Shown here one piece after another: positions 9,968 to 19,947 of a DNA stretch of 31,919 nt. The stretch is from Alectoria sarmentosa (Eukaryota > Ascomycota > Lecanoromycetes > Lecanorales > Parmeliaceae): NCBI GenBank assembly GCA_009733775.1, contig WOGZ01000355.1, positions 1 to 31,919 of the forward strand. Reading direction: 5' to 3'. The notes under the pieces were generated by a model. That model was not told where the DNA came from and did no database searches. It saw only the letters and a list, made by a program, of their open reading frames with translations. How positions within the stretch are numbered: the first letter of the stretch is position 1; each line of letters begins with the position of its first letter. The position numbers were made by a program, and so were the translations under genes.

Positions 9968-11671
9968 ATGTCCTCCCACGACTACGTCGAACAAGACGCG
10001 CGTTATGCGCAACAGCTACAGGCTGAAGAAGACGCTCGGGGCGCCGCCGACGGACGTCCTACTACGGACTACCCGCAACAGGAAAATCCGCCCCTTCCAC
10101 AGGCAGGTCAGCAGGGTGGCTACCAAATTGGCGCAGGTGCACCGTTAAATCAGCAGTATATGGGCGGGGATCAGATGTCGGGGATGCAGCAGGGACAGCA
10201 TACTTATGCCGGAGGGGCTCAGGGTTACGCTCCCCCACCGCAACAGATGCCTGCTTCTGGGACGTCTGGACACGAGCCTCAGGGATACTATCCACCACCG
10301 CCGTCTCAGGGACAGCAGTCGCCATACTCTGGCCAAGACCCAACGCCTTCCCATCAGAAGCTAGCTTCTGGAGTTCCCGTACAACCGTCTCAGGAATACT
10401 ATCCGCCGCCACCCCCTCAGGGACAGCAGATGCAAGCTTCCAGCATATCTGGGCAAGCCTCTCAAGAGTACTACCCACCACCACCACCTCAGCAATCTCA
10501 CGTTCCAGCTGGAGTAGGATTCTCTGGCCAAAGCCTCAACACTGGATTCCAGCCTCCGCTACCCCCTCGAAGACCAAGTGCACAAAGCATGAATTTCGGC
10601 GATGACGACCCTTCCAGCCCCATCCATTATACACGCGATCCTCATAAGCTGGTCGCCTACCTCGTACCCTTCCCGAAGCCCATAATTAAGGGTGTCGAGC
10701 CTTCATCGATTCCAGATCGCTTCCTCATCTATACCCCGCCACCCCCACCGCTTTCTGCACCTGCTGAGGGCGAAAAAGAGGACAAGTTTCACAAAGTGCA
10801 ACGAAAATGGCAGAATGAGGTTAGGGCGGCTAAGACCAGTGATGCGAAGACTGCAAGTTGGAAAGGCGTCAAGAGCAAGGCTACCAAGGGTATCAGTTGG
10901 GCCATTGGGAAAACAACGAGCTCCAATCTGGACTTTGTGAATCGGATCCCTGGAGCAAAATCAGACTCCCACGACAAGCACGCAGAAGACGGCGTAAGTG
11001 AAAGCGATACCACACACAAGACCGTTGGCCTGGAAGAGATGGTCCTAATTTACCCATCTTCTTATGCGGCTTCTCCAGACCAAGTCAAGGCAGAGTTCAT
11101 CAACACCATGATGCGCACAAAGTCCAAAGCCCAACGTGATTCAATCATAGCCACCGGTCTCTTACCTGTCTCCGGCGCCATTGATCTCCTAGCAACAGTC
11201 GTTTGGCCTTTTGGAGGATTGCTGGAAGTCGATGGCGTTTGGGCGTATTCTTCTATTCGAGGTGCTAAGACCGCAAGATCCGTGACGAAGCGCCTGACAT
11301 CTTCGACTCAATCTGGAAACACACAGGCTCAGACGGAGGAGCAAGAAATGGCAGGGGACAAACTCCGCCTGACCTTCACGCAGTCACCACGTCTCGAAGT
11401 GCTGAACCGTTATCTCATGTCTAGATGCCGAGACTACGACCACAGACATTTCCCGAGCACAGAGGTGGCGCCTACGGAGTCAGAAGTGTTGGCGGCAATT
11501 GGATGGGCGCCGAGTCAAAGTGGTGGTACGGAGAAGAATTGGGAAGACGAGCAATGGGAGACTGAAGAGGTGAAGGAGGATATGAGGAATACGCTGGAAA
11601 AAGCGTCGAAGGAATGGGACAAATGGTGTAAAGCTTTTGCTAAGGATCCGGAGAAGGCGATGAAGAAGTAG
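9968..11671 (+). CDS. Conserved fungal protein of unknown function, Pro/Gln/Tyr-rich N-terminus
   Basis: Intronless 567-aa frame starting MSSHDYVEQDARYAQQLQAE. Residues 1-205 are disordered and rich in Pro, Gln, Gly and Tyr, with repeated YYPPPP blocks. Residues 215-567 look like a folded fungal-specific domain: a basic KVQRKWQNEVR helix; LEEMVLIYPSSYAASPDQVK; then KSKAQRDSIIATG leading into a hydrophobic stretch (about 393-430) with LLPVSGAIDLLATVVWPFGG, which could form a re-entrant or membrane-associated hairpin; then WAYSSIRGAKTARSVTKRL. The C-terminus is Trp/Glu/Lys-rich. I recognise the conserved part as recurring in Pezizomycotina proteins without known function (some carry a dubious 'LipA and NB-ARC' label); no lipase or nucleotide-binding motif is visible. 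Membrane contact is an inference from hydrophobicity only. Confidence 0.85.
   Translation: MSSHDYVEQDARYAQQLQAEEDARGAADGRPTTDYPQQENPPLPQAGQQGGYQIGAGAPLNQQYMGGDQMSGMQQGQHTYAGGAQGYAPPPQQMPASGTSGHEPQGYYPPPPSQGQQSPYSGQDPTPSHQKLASGVPVQPSQEYYPPPPPQGQQMQASSISGQASQEYYPPPPPQQSHVPAGVGFSGQSLNTGFQPPLPPRRPSAQSMNFGDDDPSSPIHYTRDPHKLVAYLVPFPKPIIKGVEPSSIPDRFLIYTPPPPPLSAPAEGEKEDKFHKVQRKWQNEVRAAKTSDAKTASWKGVKSKATKGISWAIGKTTSSNLDFVNRIPGAKSDSHDKHAEDGVSESDTTHKTVGLEEMVLIYPSSYAASPDQVKAEFINTMMRTKSKAQRDSIIATGLLPVSGAIDLLATVVWPFGGLLEVDGVWAYSSIRGAKTARSVTKRLTSSTQSGNTQAQTEEQEMAGDKLRLTFTQSPRLEVLNRYLMSRCRDYDHRHFPSTEVAPTESEVLAAIGWAPSQSGGTEKNWEDEQWETEEVKEDMRNTLEKASKEWDKWCKAFAKDPEKAMKK
10279..10500 (+). repeat. Coding tandem repeat, YYPPPP(S/P)QGQQ blocks
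   Basis: Three imperfect copies of an about 20-36-residue block, each centred on YYPPPP followed by Gln/Gly, lie at about 10279-10320, 10388-10430 and 10459-10500 inside the Pro/Gln-rich gene. Spacers of Ser/Gly/Ala vary in length. The pattern suggests expansion within a disordered region; copy number may vary between strains. Confidence 0.6.
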
Positions 11672-12202
11672 GCGGACTGAGGGTATAAACCAAATAAAAA
11701 GCGTGAATCTGACTTGAGCTTGTGAATTTCATAGATGTTTGATGAAGATCGATGGTTGATTACCCCTGCACCGCACACCAATATGAAGCAATTGGTGATC
11801 AGCTTCCATTATTTGCACGCTAATTGTTGACAACACGAAGGTTGAAGAAAACGGTCCAAAAACCCTCGACTAGGCTAGCGCAACGGAGTCACCCCCCTCA
11901 AAACTCACCGCTTCACAGTTCTGAACCTGGCCATCAACACTTACCCTTGAGCTCAGACCCTTCGATCCTGAATACTTCGACCTCTCCTACCGCTCAAGAC
12001 TGCATCCAACTGTTAAATCGTTCCGCTCTTTGAGTTAGATTAGGAACATATTCTGATCTAAAGTATCCACCTTCATCGCTTCCACAGGGTTACGCAGGTC
12101 AATTATCTCGTGAAGAGAAAGGTAGCTTCCCTCCCATCCGCTTCACCAATACCACATCGATTAATTTTTCTTGGTCAGGAACTAGGTAGCCAGATACCCA
12201 AC
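11672..12202. other. Intergenic region, no gene seen
   Basis: This 531 bp holds the 3' end of the Pro/Gln-rich gene (AATAAA-like CCAAATAAAAAG just after the stop) and the leader of the F-box gene. Open frames here lack ATG starts or family features. The frame upstream of 12203 is open to 12110 but has no ATG. Confidence 0.5.
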
Positions 12203-13618
12203 ATGGGCAACTTTTCTGATCTTCCAAACGAGCTCATTGTCGAAGTGTGGCGTCATGTGCTGGACCCCGAAGCCGTCGAGAGTTTTGCTCTAACATCCAA
12301 AAAAGTCTACGCGCAGGGCAACGCCTTCGTCAAAGAGCACAACGAGCTTAAATCTACGTTCTCTTTCATCAATCACTGCCGAGACGATATCCAGATTAGG
12401 CCGGCCGATACATTGAAAAGCCTACTACTAAACCCTCGTTCTGCTCTCTACGTTCGGAATGTCTCTATAGACGGTTGGCGATATGACTGGGATCCCGCCG
12501 ATTATCTTGTTCCAATGGGATCCCGCCACAGACCATATCCCAAGGAGACCATGGAGCTCTTCAGACAGGCGATCATGAGTTCTCCTTTCGTCCCTGACCA
12601 TAACGTTGGACACTGGATCAATGAACTCGAAACAGGAGACGAGGCCGAAGTTCTTGCTCTCATAGTCATGCGACTTCCTAATGTGGAAACCTTCAAACTA
12701 CTGCACGAGGGGCGAAACGAGTTACGTATTTCTCGTACAATACAACTCATTGCCGAATCCCAAGGTACAGAAGCTCTCTTGCGACTTAAGGAGGTGCAAA
12801 TAGGGTGGGGAGATGAGACAGTGTCCGGAGACCTGGACTGGATGCACATATTTTCAGCCTTGCCATCTGTCAAAACAATCGAGGCCCGGAATGTTGGTCA
12901 CGATCACGACTGCAATGATCCCGACTGCCGCCGCAACCGCTACACCTTCGACGAAGACCGGGATTATGCTCACGACTGCCACGCATGGTCTCACGATCCC
13001 GAATTTACTTTGGAACCCAAAACCTCGAATGTCACGCACCTGACCTTCAGCAATTGCGAGATCAACACAAGAAGGCTACTTGAGTTTCTTGAGGGTTTGC
13101 GCGCGCTTGAATACATCGACTACCTCGGCGCCATGGACCCCTCTGAACCTTGGGAGATTGTCAGCGCTCTTCTTGCCCACGCCAAGCACTCTCTTCAAAC
13201 TCTGCGGCTCAAGGCATGTAACGAGTTGTATCCGGGCTCGTGTTTCACAGTCGATTTAGCCAAGTTTGAAGTCTTGAAAGAGCTTGAGATCGAGTCCGAG
13301 TTTTTGCCGTTGTTCAAATATGCGTCTGCAAGGAGCAAGCTGGCGGAATTGCTACCGCCGTCCATCGAGACGATCAATCTGCGCCGCCTGAATTCAGACA
13401 TGCCTGATTTGGTGGGAGATGACGCAGTGCAGATGAAAGCAAATCGTCTGCCAAATCTTCAAGAGCTTACGATCGAGCTGATCCCAAGTGATGAGGCACC
13501 AAAGGCAGAGACAATCTCGAGGATGAGGCAGAAGTGTGAGGTTGTCGGATTAATGTTGAGTGTCACCATCAAGTTGCCGTTACGATCTTCTTTGGGGCCG
13601 ATGAGTGCAGGATGGTAG
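12203..13618 (+). CDS. F-box protein with leucine-rich C-terminal region
   Basis: 471-aa protein, intronless. The ATG at 12203 begins MGNFSDLPNELIVEVWRHVL, a clear F-box (about residues 4-45, with DLPNE and SFALTSKKVYA), so it is probably a substrate adaptor of an SCF ubiquitin ligase that binds Skp1. The open frame extends 31 codons further upstream but without an ATG, and the F-box normally sits at the very N-terminus. The remainder has leucine-rich-repeat-like segments (VTHLTFSNCEIN, LQTLRLKACNEL, LKELEIES), as in many rapidly evolving fungal F-box genes. Residues 233-260 form an unusual His/Asp/Cys-rich insert. The substrate is unknown. Confidence 0.85.
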   Translation: MGNFSDLPNELIVEVWRHVLDPEAVESFALTSKKVYAQGNAFVKEHNELKSTFSFINHCRDDIQIRPADTLKSLLLNPRSALYVRNVSIDGWRYDWDPADYLVPMGSRHRPYPKETMELFRQAIMSSPFVPDHNVGHWINELETGDEAEVLALIVMRLPNVETFKLLHEGRNELRISRTIQLIAESQGTEALLRLKEVQIGWGDETVSGDLDWMHIFSALPSVKTIEARNVGHDHDCNDPDCRRNRYTFDEDRDYAHDCHAWSHDPEFTLEPKTSNVTHLTFSNCEINTRRLLEFLEGLRALEYIDYLGAMDPSEPWEIVSALLAHAKHSLQTLRLKACNELYPGSCFTVDLAKFEVLKELEIESEFLPLFKYASARSKLAELLPPSIETINLRRLNSDMPDLVGDDAVQMKANRLPNLQELTIELIPSDEAPKAETISRMRQKCEVVGLMLSVTIKLPLRSSLGPMSAGW

Positions 13619-14527
13619 AGAGAGATGGGAAAAGGGCTCTGGGATTCTTCTATTCGTACTCCCAGAAGTAGGCGGGAGGACCTTGGAAGGAGTACTACTG
13701 GCGTTGGCGAGATGTTCATCTTGTAGGAGATAGTAGCAAAAGTCAGGCAAAGAAGCTGAAGACTACGAATGTCGCACAGGCAAACTGTCAAAAAGTTCAT
13801 ACTTTTGTGGATATCAACCCAAACATATGGACTGTACGCATGAGCTTCAGGACAGCATGGGATCTTCGTTGGGGTAGTCTCCCCCTTCTATGCACCACTT
13901 TTTGCTCGATCCCCTTAGTTAAATGTCATACTTAGGCTCCCATTTTTTCGTTGGTGCATAGTTTTGTGGCGATCGACCAAAACAAATCGGCTCTTTCTAA
14001 CAAAGAATATTGAATAAAGTATATTAAACAAATAAAAAGCGGTTCCCTTTCATACAAAATGACCATTATCCAGAAACTCAGTGTTACAACTGTCACCTTT
14101 CCTGGCAAGGGGCCTGAACGGTTCCGCTTAAGAGGAAGATATCAGCGACAATTTTCGCCCGATGCTGGCGTGGTTTCCCCTCTGTGTATGGGTTTCGCTA
14201 CATTCTCTTATGGTCTGCAATCTGCAACATGCAATCTACCATTGAGTCTCTCTTCCACTACGTGAAAGTAACTTAAGGAACTCGAAAATCTCGATCGGTT
14301 CATTAGGCCAGAATGCCGCTAGTCAATGCGAATTTTTAGTTGCGCTGTCCCTTGTTATGACATTTTCGGGGCAACAGCAGAAATAATAGATGCAACAGCT
14401 GCTGCAGCTTTCTTGAAACCTTGTAGCTCGCTTGGTTTCTCCTCCCAAACATATTCTAAATCCAGGCACCAAAGCCACCAAAACCTTACTCATCCATCCC
14501 CTCATCCCCCTCCCATTCGACCTACAA
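13619..14527. other. Intergenic region with a 10-bp inverted repeat
   Basis: The 909 bp between the F-box stop and the FAM192A start carry no convincing gene. A perfect inverted repeat, CTATGCACCA (13888-13897) and TGGTGCATAG (13952-13961), encloses 54 bp. The spacer around 13995-14040 is locally A+T-rich and includes AATAAA-like strings. A 68-codon ATG frame at 14059-14265 has no recognisable feature. Confidence 0.45.
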
Positions 14528-15411
14528 ATGTCCTCAGGCTTCGTCTCCGGCGGAACCACCGACACTCCCACAGAGCGTGATGACGAATGGCTTAAAGCAC
14601 AACAAGAGATCGAATCGAACCATCGCCGCAAAGAAGAGGAAAGCAGACACGAGGGTGGGAAGACGCTGTATGAAGTGTTGCAGGGAAATAAAGGTGAATA
14701 CCACTGATCCTAGCCTACACCATGCACAATCTTTCGGAATGATTGGGCTGACATGTCAGGTGTTGTTTGTCCGTTCTAGCCGCCAAAGAAGAAGCCTTCC
14801 AAGAGTCCATAAAGCTCAGAAACCAATTCCGCAATTTGGATGAAGACGAAGTCGAGTTCTTGGATTCGGTGCTCGAGTCTACAAGGAAGAAAGAGGAGGA
14901 AGTCAAGAAGGAAACCAGCGAGCAGCTAGACTTGTTCAGGAGACAGCAAGAGGAAAAGGATAAGGAGCTGCTAGAGGGTGGAGAGGAGGTTGACGGGAAG
15001 GCGGGCAGTCCTACGGCTGGGGAATCACAGCCACCGTGGGCTGTTAATGCTAGAAAACGGAAAAGGGCAAAAGAGAACGATAGAGCAGGGTTGAAGGGTG
15101 TGAAGCTACGCAAGAGTTCATCTACGGGCGAGGCACCTGCTGGGTTGCGAACCTCCTCATCTACAGGCGAAGCTCGGAAGGGTTCCAGGATCGAGGCAGG
15201 CGAAGGCACATCCGTAGAGCCCCAAGGTACTGCTCCTGCTGTCCAGTCGACTAAAGATAAGGCCGGTGTTGGAGTCTCCGCATCACCTCGATCCCCGACG
15301 GAAGCGACTACTATAAAGGCTGCTTCTAAGCAGGAGAACTGCTCGAGTCCCAAGCCACCGGGCGCTTCAGGACTAGGACTGGCAGGCTACAGCTCTGACG
15401 AAGACGATTGA
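14528..15411 (+). CDS. FYV6: FAM192A/Fyv6 (NIP30) domain protein (2 exons)
   Basis: Exons 14528-14693 and 14780-15411, with an 86-bp intron (GTGAAT donor, TAG acceptor), give 265 aa. The N-terminal domain is textbook for the family: MSSGFVSGGTTDTP, ERDDEWLKAQQEIE, GKTLYEVLQGNKAAKEEAF, IKLRNQFRNLDEDEVEFLDS, TSEQLDLFRRQQEE. The intron falls inside the conserved NKAAK, and joining the exons restores it exactly. Yeast Fyv6 acts in the second step of pre-mRNA splicing; human FAM192A (PIP30) binds the PA28-gamma proteasome activator and is also found in late spliceosomes. Residues from about 110 on are low complexity with basic and Ser-rich stretches (RKRKRAKEN, two TGEA/SSSTGEA-like repeats). The end GLAGYSSDEDD resembles the acidic tail, a possible CK2 site, seen in relatives. 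Nuclear location is inferred. Confidence 0.93.
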
Positions 15412-15818
15412 AGATCGTGGCCTCCATCCAAGAATCGCCTTAAAACATCCGCTTGAGAGCTATATATCGAAGTGTTGAATCCTGTTGGCAGCTTTTAAAA
15501 TGTGAACAGCCGGGACCGTGGTACTCAACATGCGCTGAAAGATCTCGTATGTAGATGCTGGTCTTTATTATTGTGAAATTGCCGCTCCTTCGGGATTATA
15601 GCCCCATGGTGCCTTGTTAGCTCAATCACCATTCAGTGGTGAGTGAACGATCTTTGCCACTGAACACAATTAGTTCCTTCATCTCACCGAGCTTTTACCT
15701 TTTCGGTTGTTGCATGTTGTTCCATGACAAAGCGCGACAACACAAAAGCGACGACACAAAGGCTTTGACTCGAGCAAAATACTTTGTTCCTTTAACGGAG
15801 GCTCTCAAACTATAAACG
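15412..15818. other. Intergenic region, no gene seen
   Basis: The 407 bp contain a short hairpin, TCACCA (15626-15631) and TGGTGA (15637-15642), with a 5-nt loop, and an ACTATAAACG box only a few bases before the ATG at 15819. The box is closer to that ATG than a TATA element usually sits, which favours a downstream start for the next gene. Confidence 0.4.
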
Positions 15819-18231
15819 ATGGTTAGCCTTTGCATTTCTCGCAATCCTGCGGCATCCATGCTTCACAATAACACAATATCTTTCCCTCATCTCTCCGTTT
15901 TCAACCTTCTACGGATACGCGATAATCGAGTCGCCCCAAATACACGATTGGCTATGGGATTGAGGCTCCATGCCGAAGCTGCCGCGTATGGATCGGCAGC
16001 ATCGACGTCGTCCTCGGTGAGCGGAAGGTCGCAGATCTTCTCCGAGTCTGCGAGTCAGAACGCTGAGTCTAGCGATTCGGAGGAGGACATCTCCATTGCT
16101 CAACATTTTTCCCAAACAAGTCGGAACCAGGCATTATACGAGACTGGAAATGGAGTACCTCAGTCTTCATTCTTTACTCAATTGGACCCAGATGTCGAAG
16201 CTTTGATTAGGAGGATCAACGAAAATGTCGTGATCAGAGATAAGGCACCGAAAAGCCCACATTCAATATTAGTGCCAAAAGGGTATCTCGTCGACAATGA
16301 AATCAAGCCTTCAAGATTCTATGAAACGCGAAGCGAGGTCAGGGACCATGTCAAGAAGCGGAAAAGAGAGGGTGTCCTACCGCCACAATCAAAGAAGCAG
16401 TGGCGAAATGAACGCCACGGCTTCCGCGCTCAAGAAGTGAATTGGAACGGTGCTGTACATCTCGAGGGGTGTAAGTCGTCAAATCTCACTAACAATATCC
16501 ATCCTCTCTTTGACAGGTCAAATTTCGACGATACCCCGGACGCGATATACGACCAGCTTATACCTGGCTTGCAATTGGCAAGCATGTTTCTGACGCAAAA
16601 GATATGTATGCAGTTCTGGGTGACTTTGGCCATGGGAGATCGAAAAGATGATGCTGAAATGACGTCCAGAAATGGCAAGCTCTCTCAGCGGATTGAGAAC
16701 CATGTCGAACTGACTGAAGAAAGAGCCAGAACTGTCATTGAACATATCAACTCCATTGGAAAATCGAATTTGATTCATTTCAGATTCAAACATATACTGG
16801 AAGGCGCCTGGGGGACGTCAGCTCCAATTTGCGAATACCAAGGTATCGAAAGAGACTATCACGGATTGAAAGGCGATCTTGTTCGCTCAATCATTAGGAT
16901 ACACGCTGATTACTACATTATCGCGAAGAAGCTGAGTCAATTAAAGTATCATGAGGTTTCGCAGAAGCTGCGATTCAACTTTATGTTTGCGGTCTTGATA
17001 ATCCATGAATTGGTAAGGTTTCCTCATTCTTACCCATTTCGTGAGATGCCTCTTTTAAGAACATGCTAACGTTATTCAGGCTCACTCCATCGAAGGTATA
17101 CACATGAGGAATCGCGCTGAACAATGGGTAGACTGGCACACTTCGCGTTACTACAAAGAAGTCTATTGGCTGGATTGGCAAGAATCTGAATGCGGCAGAG
17201 CTTGGGAAGAGACCATGTTTGGTTGCCACGTCGCCCCTATCAACAACAGAGTCGACGGCTCACACGGCATCAGTGTCTCTGATTGGCCTCCTCGAGGGAC
17301 AGAAAATGATCCGCACAGGAGAATATGGAGTACGATATCCATGCGCTACATCGAGAAGCTCTTCCAAATGAGCACATGGCAACGTTCCTTCAGCTTACGA
17401 GATTGGCGCGTCTTTCATATCCCAAGAGATGGAGCTACCTCTCTTTACATCAACTCGTTCACCACGATGTCGGAAACGGAACAGCAGAGGGTTGCCAGAG
17501 AAGAGTTGGCAGAGGCTATTGCTCTGACAAATGCACAACCTGCAAAGAAGAAGAGGGTAAAGGCAACGGGGAAAATGGAGGAACAGCGGCCAAAGGATGA
17601 AAAGATTATTGAAGAAGCTGTGATTGAACGAGAGCAGCTGCCAGAAAGTCCAATACGACAAATATCCACTTTCCACGGTACCCGCCGAGCCTCGTCCCCA
17701 GGTGTACTGCCTGATCAACGGTTGATCCTCGCTCCCCATACTCGCCGGCCAGATTCAGGGCTTACTACCGTTCCAGAACGTCCGTCATTACAGCCAGTGC
17801 CGCGTCTGAAAGCAGCCCAGGCGCCGCTAACGTCAACCCAGCTAAAGGCGGTCGACGAACTCGCGGAGATCTACCCTAAACATGGAGAATCTTTGACGGG
17901 TGAAGTCCCGAAAGAGCCGACTCTCGAAATAATCAAGAGGCTCAAAACCCAGCCAAAGGGTCTTATGGACGCCTTCAGGCACAGAAGAAGACTTGGACTG
18001 GCCAAGAAACAAGCGGAAGCGAAGAGGAAACGAAATTTCGCAGACAATAAGATTTTGGAACGACAACAGAGCTTGATGAGAGAAACGGAGCTTAAGAAAG
18101 ATTTAGCTGCAGCGAAAAATGAGCTGAAGACTGTGAATGAAAATGCGGATGCAGAGAGGCGGCAGGCTTTGGCCACTAAGGCAGAAGTTGAGGCCAGGGA
18201 GAGGCAGAGGAGGAAGAATAGACTCATGTAA
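15819..18231 (+). CDS. Uncharacterised fungal protein with HExxH (zincin-like) motif and basic coiled-coil tail
   Basis: Exon pieces: 15819-17012 and 17080-18231, joined over a 67-bp intron (GTAAGG, branch CTAAC, CAG). A further 48-bp intron at 16469-16516 is likely; removing it keeps the frame and gives 765 aa. An ATG at 15954 (MGLRLHAEAAAYG) is an alternative start. The region up to about 16460 is Ser-rich and acidic, then basic. The middle is a helical domain ending MFAVLIIHEL|AHSIEG: H-E-L at 17004-17012 and A-H at 17080-17085, so the HExxH exists only after splicing. About 33 residues on, WQESECGRAWEE offers a Glu as third ligand, as in gluzincins. The last 200 residues are Lys/Arg/Glu-rich and predicted coiled coil. 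No signal peptide. Relatives with HEL-A/V-H and E-x-G-x-A-W-E occur in other ascomycetes without known role; peptidase activity is a guess. Confidence 0.78.
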
Positions 18232-18433
18232 GACTGATTTGTCTGCTGGAGTTGATGGAAATCAGATGGAATGTTATTTCTGTTGAATAGAGGCTGGATT
18301 TTGTACTTTTGTCATGTTGATGTACTCAAAATGCTCCGATACCCTCCTGTTTCAAGGATCAAGTAGAAAGTTATATTCCTATTCATACAAGAACGAAAAA
18401 GCCTCTCACTGTGACACTGTGAACGTTCTCTCA

Positions 18434-19723
18434 CTACCGCTTCCGTCTCGTATCCTCAAACCCCTGCAACACGCTCTTCGCCACCTCATCCGTTTTCCCC
18501 ATCGCTGCATCCTGTGCTGCTTCCACCCTCTCGTCACCCACACTCGTCGCGCTCGAGTCCTGACTTTCAGGCGCCTGAAGCATTCCCTTCGCCATACTCT
18601 TCGCCTGCCCTTCACTAACCTTTCCGTACACAGCCATCGCACTCGCTATCATGCCGCCCATATCACCTACATTCCCCGGCACCACGACCGCCGTGCCCTC
18701 TTTTGCCAGCCGCCCGAAAGCCTCGACGTATTTCTCCGCGACACTCAGACTGACTGCTCCGCGCGCGGCTTCCTGGCCTTGGTTCAAGCTGTTGGCTACG
18801 GCGTCGATGCCTTTAGCCGTTGCGTTCGCTCTGACTAAAATGGCTTCAGCCTCTCCGCTCGCCATGTTGATCTGCTCGCTCTTCAACGCCTCGGAGGCGA
18901 GGATGACGCTCTGTTTGCGGCCCTCGGCGATGTTGATGGCGCTCTGTCTCTGTCCTTCACTCTCTAGTATCTCGGCCCTCTTGCTTCGTTCGGCGGTGAC
19001 CTGTCTGTGCATAGCTTCCACGACTGGATCCGGGGCATGGATGTCTCTGATTTCGTAACGGAGGCACACGACGCCCCAATCCCTTGCCGCTTCGTTGATT
19101 GCTTCGGTGATGTTGGTGTTCAGGGCGGCTCGTTCGCGGAGGACATGGTCTAGGGTGAGGCGACCGATTTCGCTGCGCATCGTCGTCTGCGCCAGCTGGC
19201 TGATGGCATATTCCGCATCCTCGACCCCATAGCTGGCCTTGTATGCATCAAACACCCGCGTATACAGCACCCCGTCCAGTTCCAAGGTAACGTTGTCGGC
19301 AGTAATGGCGCTCTGCTGCGGTATTTCCATCGCTGATTCCTTGAGCGACTTGACGTAGGCGATGCGATCGACTATGGGTAGGAGAATGGCGACGCCGGGT
19401 TCGAGAATACGGTTGAACTTCCCCATACGCTCGACTATCCACGCGGTTTGTTGGGGCACGAAGCGAATAATGGTGTTGGCGGGGAGAGAAGGCCGTTGGA
19501 AATAGGACGATGGGGCGGCAGAGTTGGTAGCGGCGGAGAAGGGTGAGGTAGAGGCATGTCTTCTTGACAGTGCCTGTTGGGTTTGCCTTGGTGGAAGCAG
19601 GGTACTGTTGAGGCATGGCGATGCAGCAGCAGGTAGTCTGGAGTAGAGGTGTGGTCGAGAGGGTTGCAAGAGAGTAGTTACTATTCGCGTCAAGCCGCTC
19701 GTAGATGCTTCCCTATGTGCCAT
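18434..19723 (-). CDS. slp2: Stomatin-like protein 2, mitochondrial SPFH protein
   Basis: Intronless 429-aa protein. Residues 1-60 form an Arg/Ser/Ala-rich presequence with a likely cleavage region near RRHASTS (54-60), so mitochondrial import is expected. The SPFH/band-7 domain spans about 85-255: IIRFVPQQTAWIVERMGKF, RILEPGVAILLPIVDRI, SAITADNVTLELDGVLYTRV, YAISQLAQTTMRSEIGRLTL, LRERAALNTNITEAINEAA, WGVVCLRYEIRDI. It is followed by the alanine/glutamate coiled coil and the stomatin C-terminal extension (EAFGRLAKEGTAVVVPGN). Relatives bind cardiolipin and organise inner-membrane proteins, prohibitins and the protease YME1L. It is convergent with the HExxH gene (202 bp between stops) and its start is only about 230 bp from the A+T-rich block, making it the last intact gene before the repeats. 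Confidence 0.96.
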   Translation of the reverse strand: MAHREASTSGLTRIVTTLLQPSRPHLYSRLPAAASPCLNSTLLPPRQTQQALSRRHASTSPFSAATNSAAPSSYFQRPSLPANTIIRFVPQQTAWIVERMGKFNRILEPGVAILLPIVDRIAYVKSLKESAMEIPQQSAITADNVTLELDGVLYTRVFDAYKASYGVEDAEYAISQLAQTTMRSEIGRLTLDHVLRERAALNTNITEAINEAARDWGVVCLRYEIRDIHAPDPVVEAMHRQVTAERSKRAEILESEGQRQSAINIAEGRKQSVILASEALKSEQINMASGEAEAILVRANATAKGIDAVANSLNQGQEAARGAVSLSVAEKYVEAFGRLAKEGTAVVVPGNVGDMGGMIASAMAVYGKVSEGQAKSMAKGMLQAPESQDSSATSVGDERVEAAQDAAMGKTDEVAKSVLQGFEDTRRKR

Positions 19724-19925
19724 GTTGGTTAAACGGTGGGTTGCAAGCCCCCTGATCGAGGAGAGCTCAATACTCAGTACAGAAGATGCAGCTTCGAGAT
19801 TTGTTGATGCTGAAGGCGACTTCTTAGAAACTTTTGACTCAGCCCTATGGCGCTAGTGCGGATATTCACTACCTTAGCGGAGGGCAATGAGTTGCGGTAA
19901 CCGTACCCAAACAGTATTAGAGAGT

Positions 19926-19947
19926 AAAACCGCCTTTAGGCGGTTTT
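19926..19947. repeat. Near-perfect palindrome at the edge of the A+T-rich block
   Basis: Ten-base arms AAAACCGCCT and AGGCGGTTTT around a 2-base centre form a 22-bp palindrome exactly where normal composition stops. A related GCGGTTTTA recurs at about 20001. It may be a decayed transposon end; a nearby CAGTA after a TA would fit a Tc1/mariner-type terminus, but the other end is not visible. Confidence 0.5.

Noticed and set aside
11824..12033. Plus-strand frame before the F-box gene
   Set aside because: It has no ATG at its start, is low complexity, and probably belongs to the leader of the F-box transcript.
14059..14265. 68-codon ATG frame between the F-box and FAM192A genes
   Set aside because: No domain, no signal peptide, and no conserved feature; could be chance in a 900-bp spacer.
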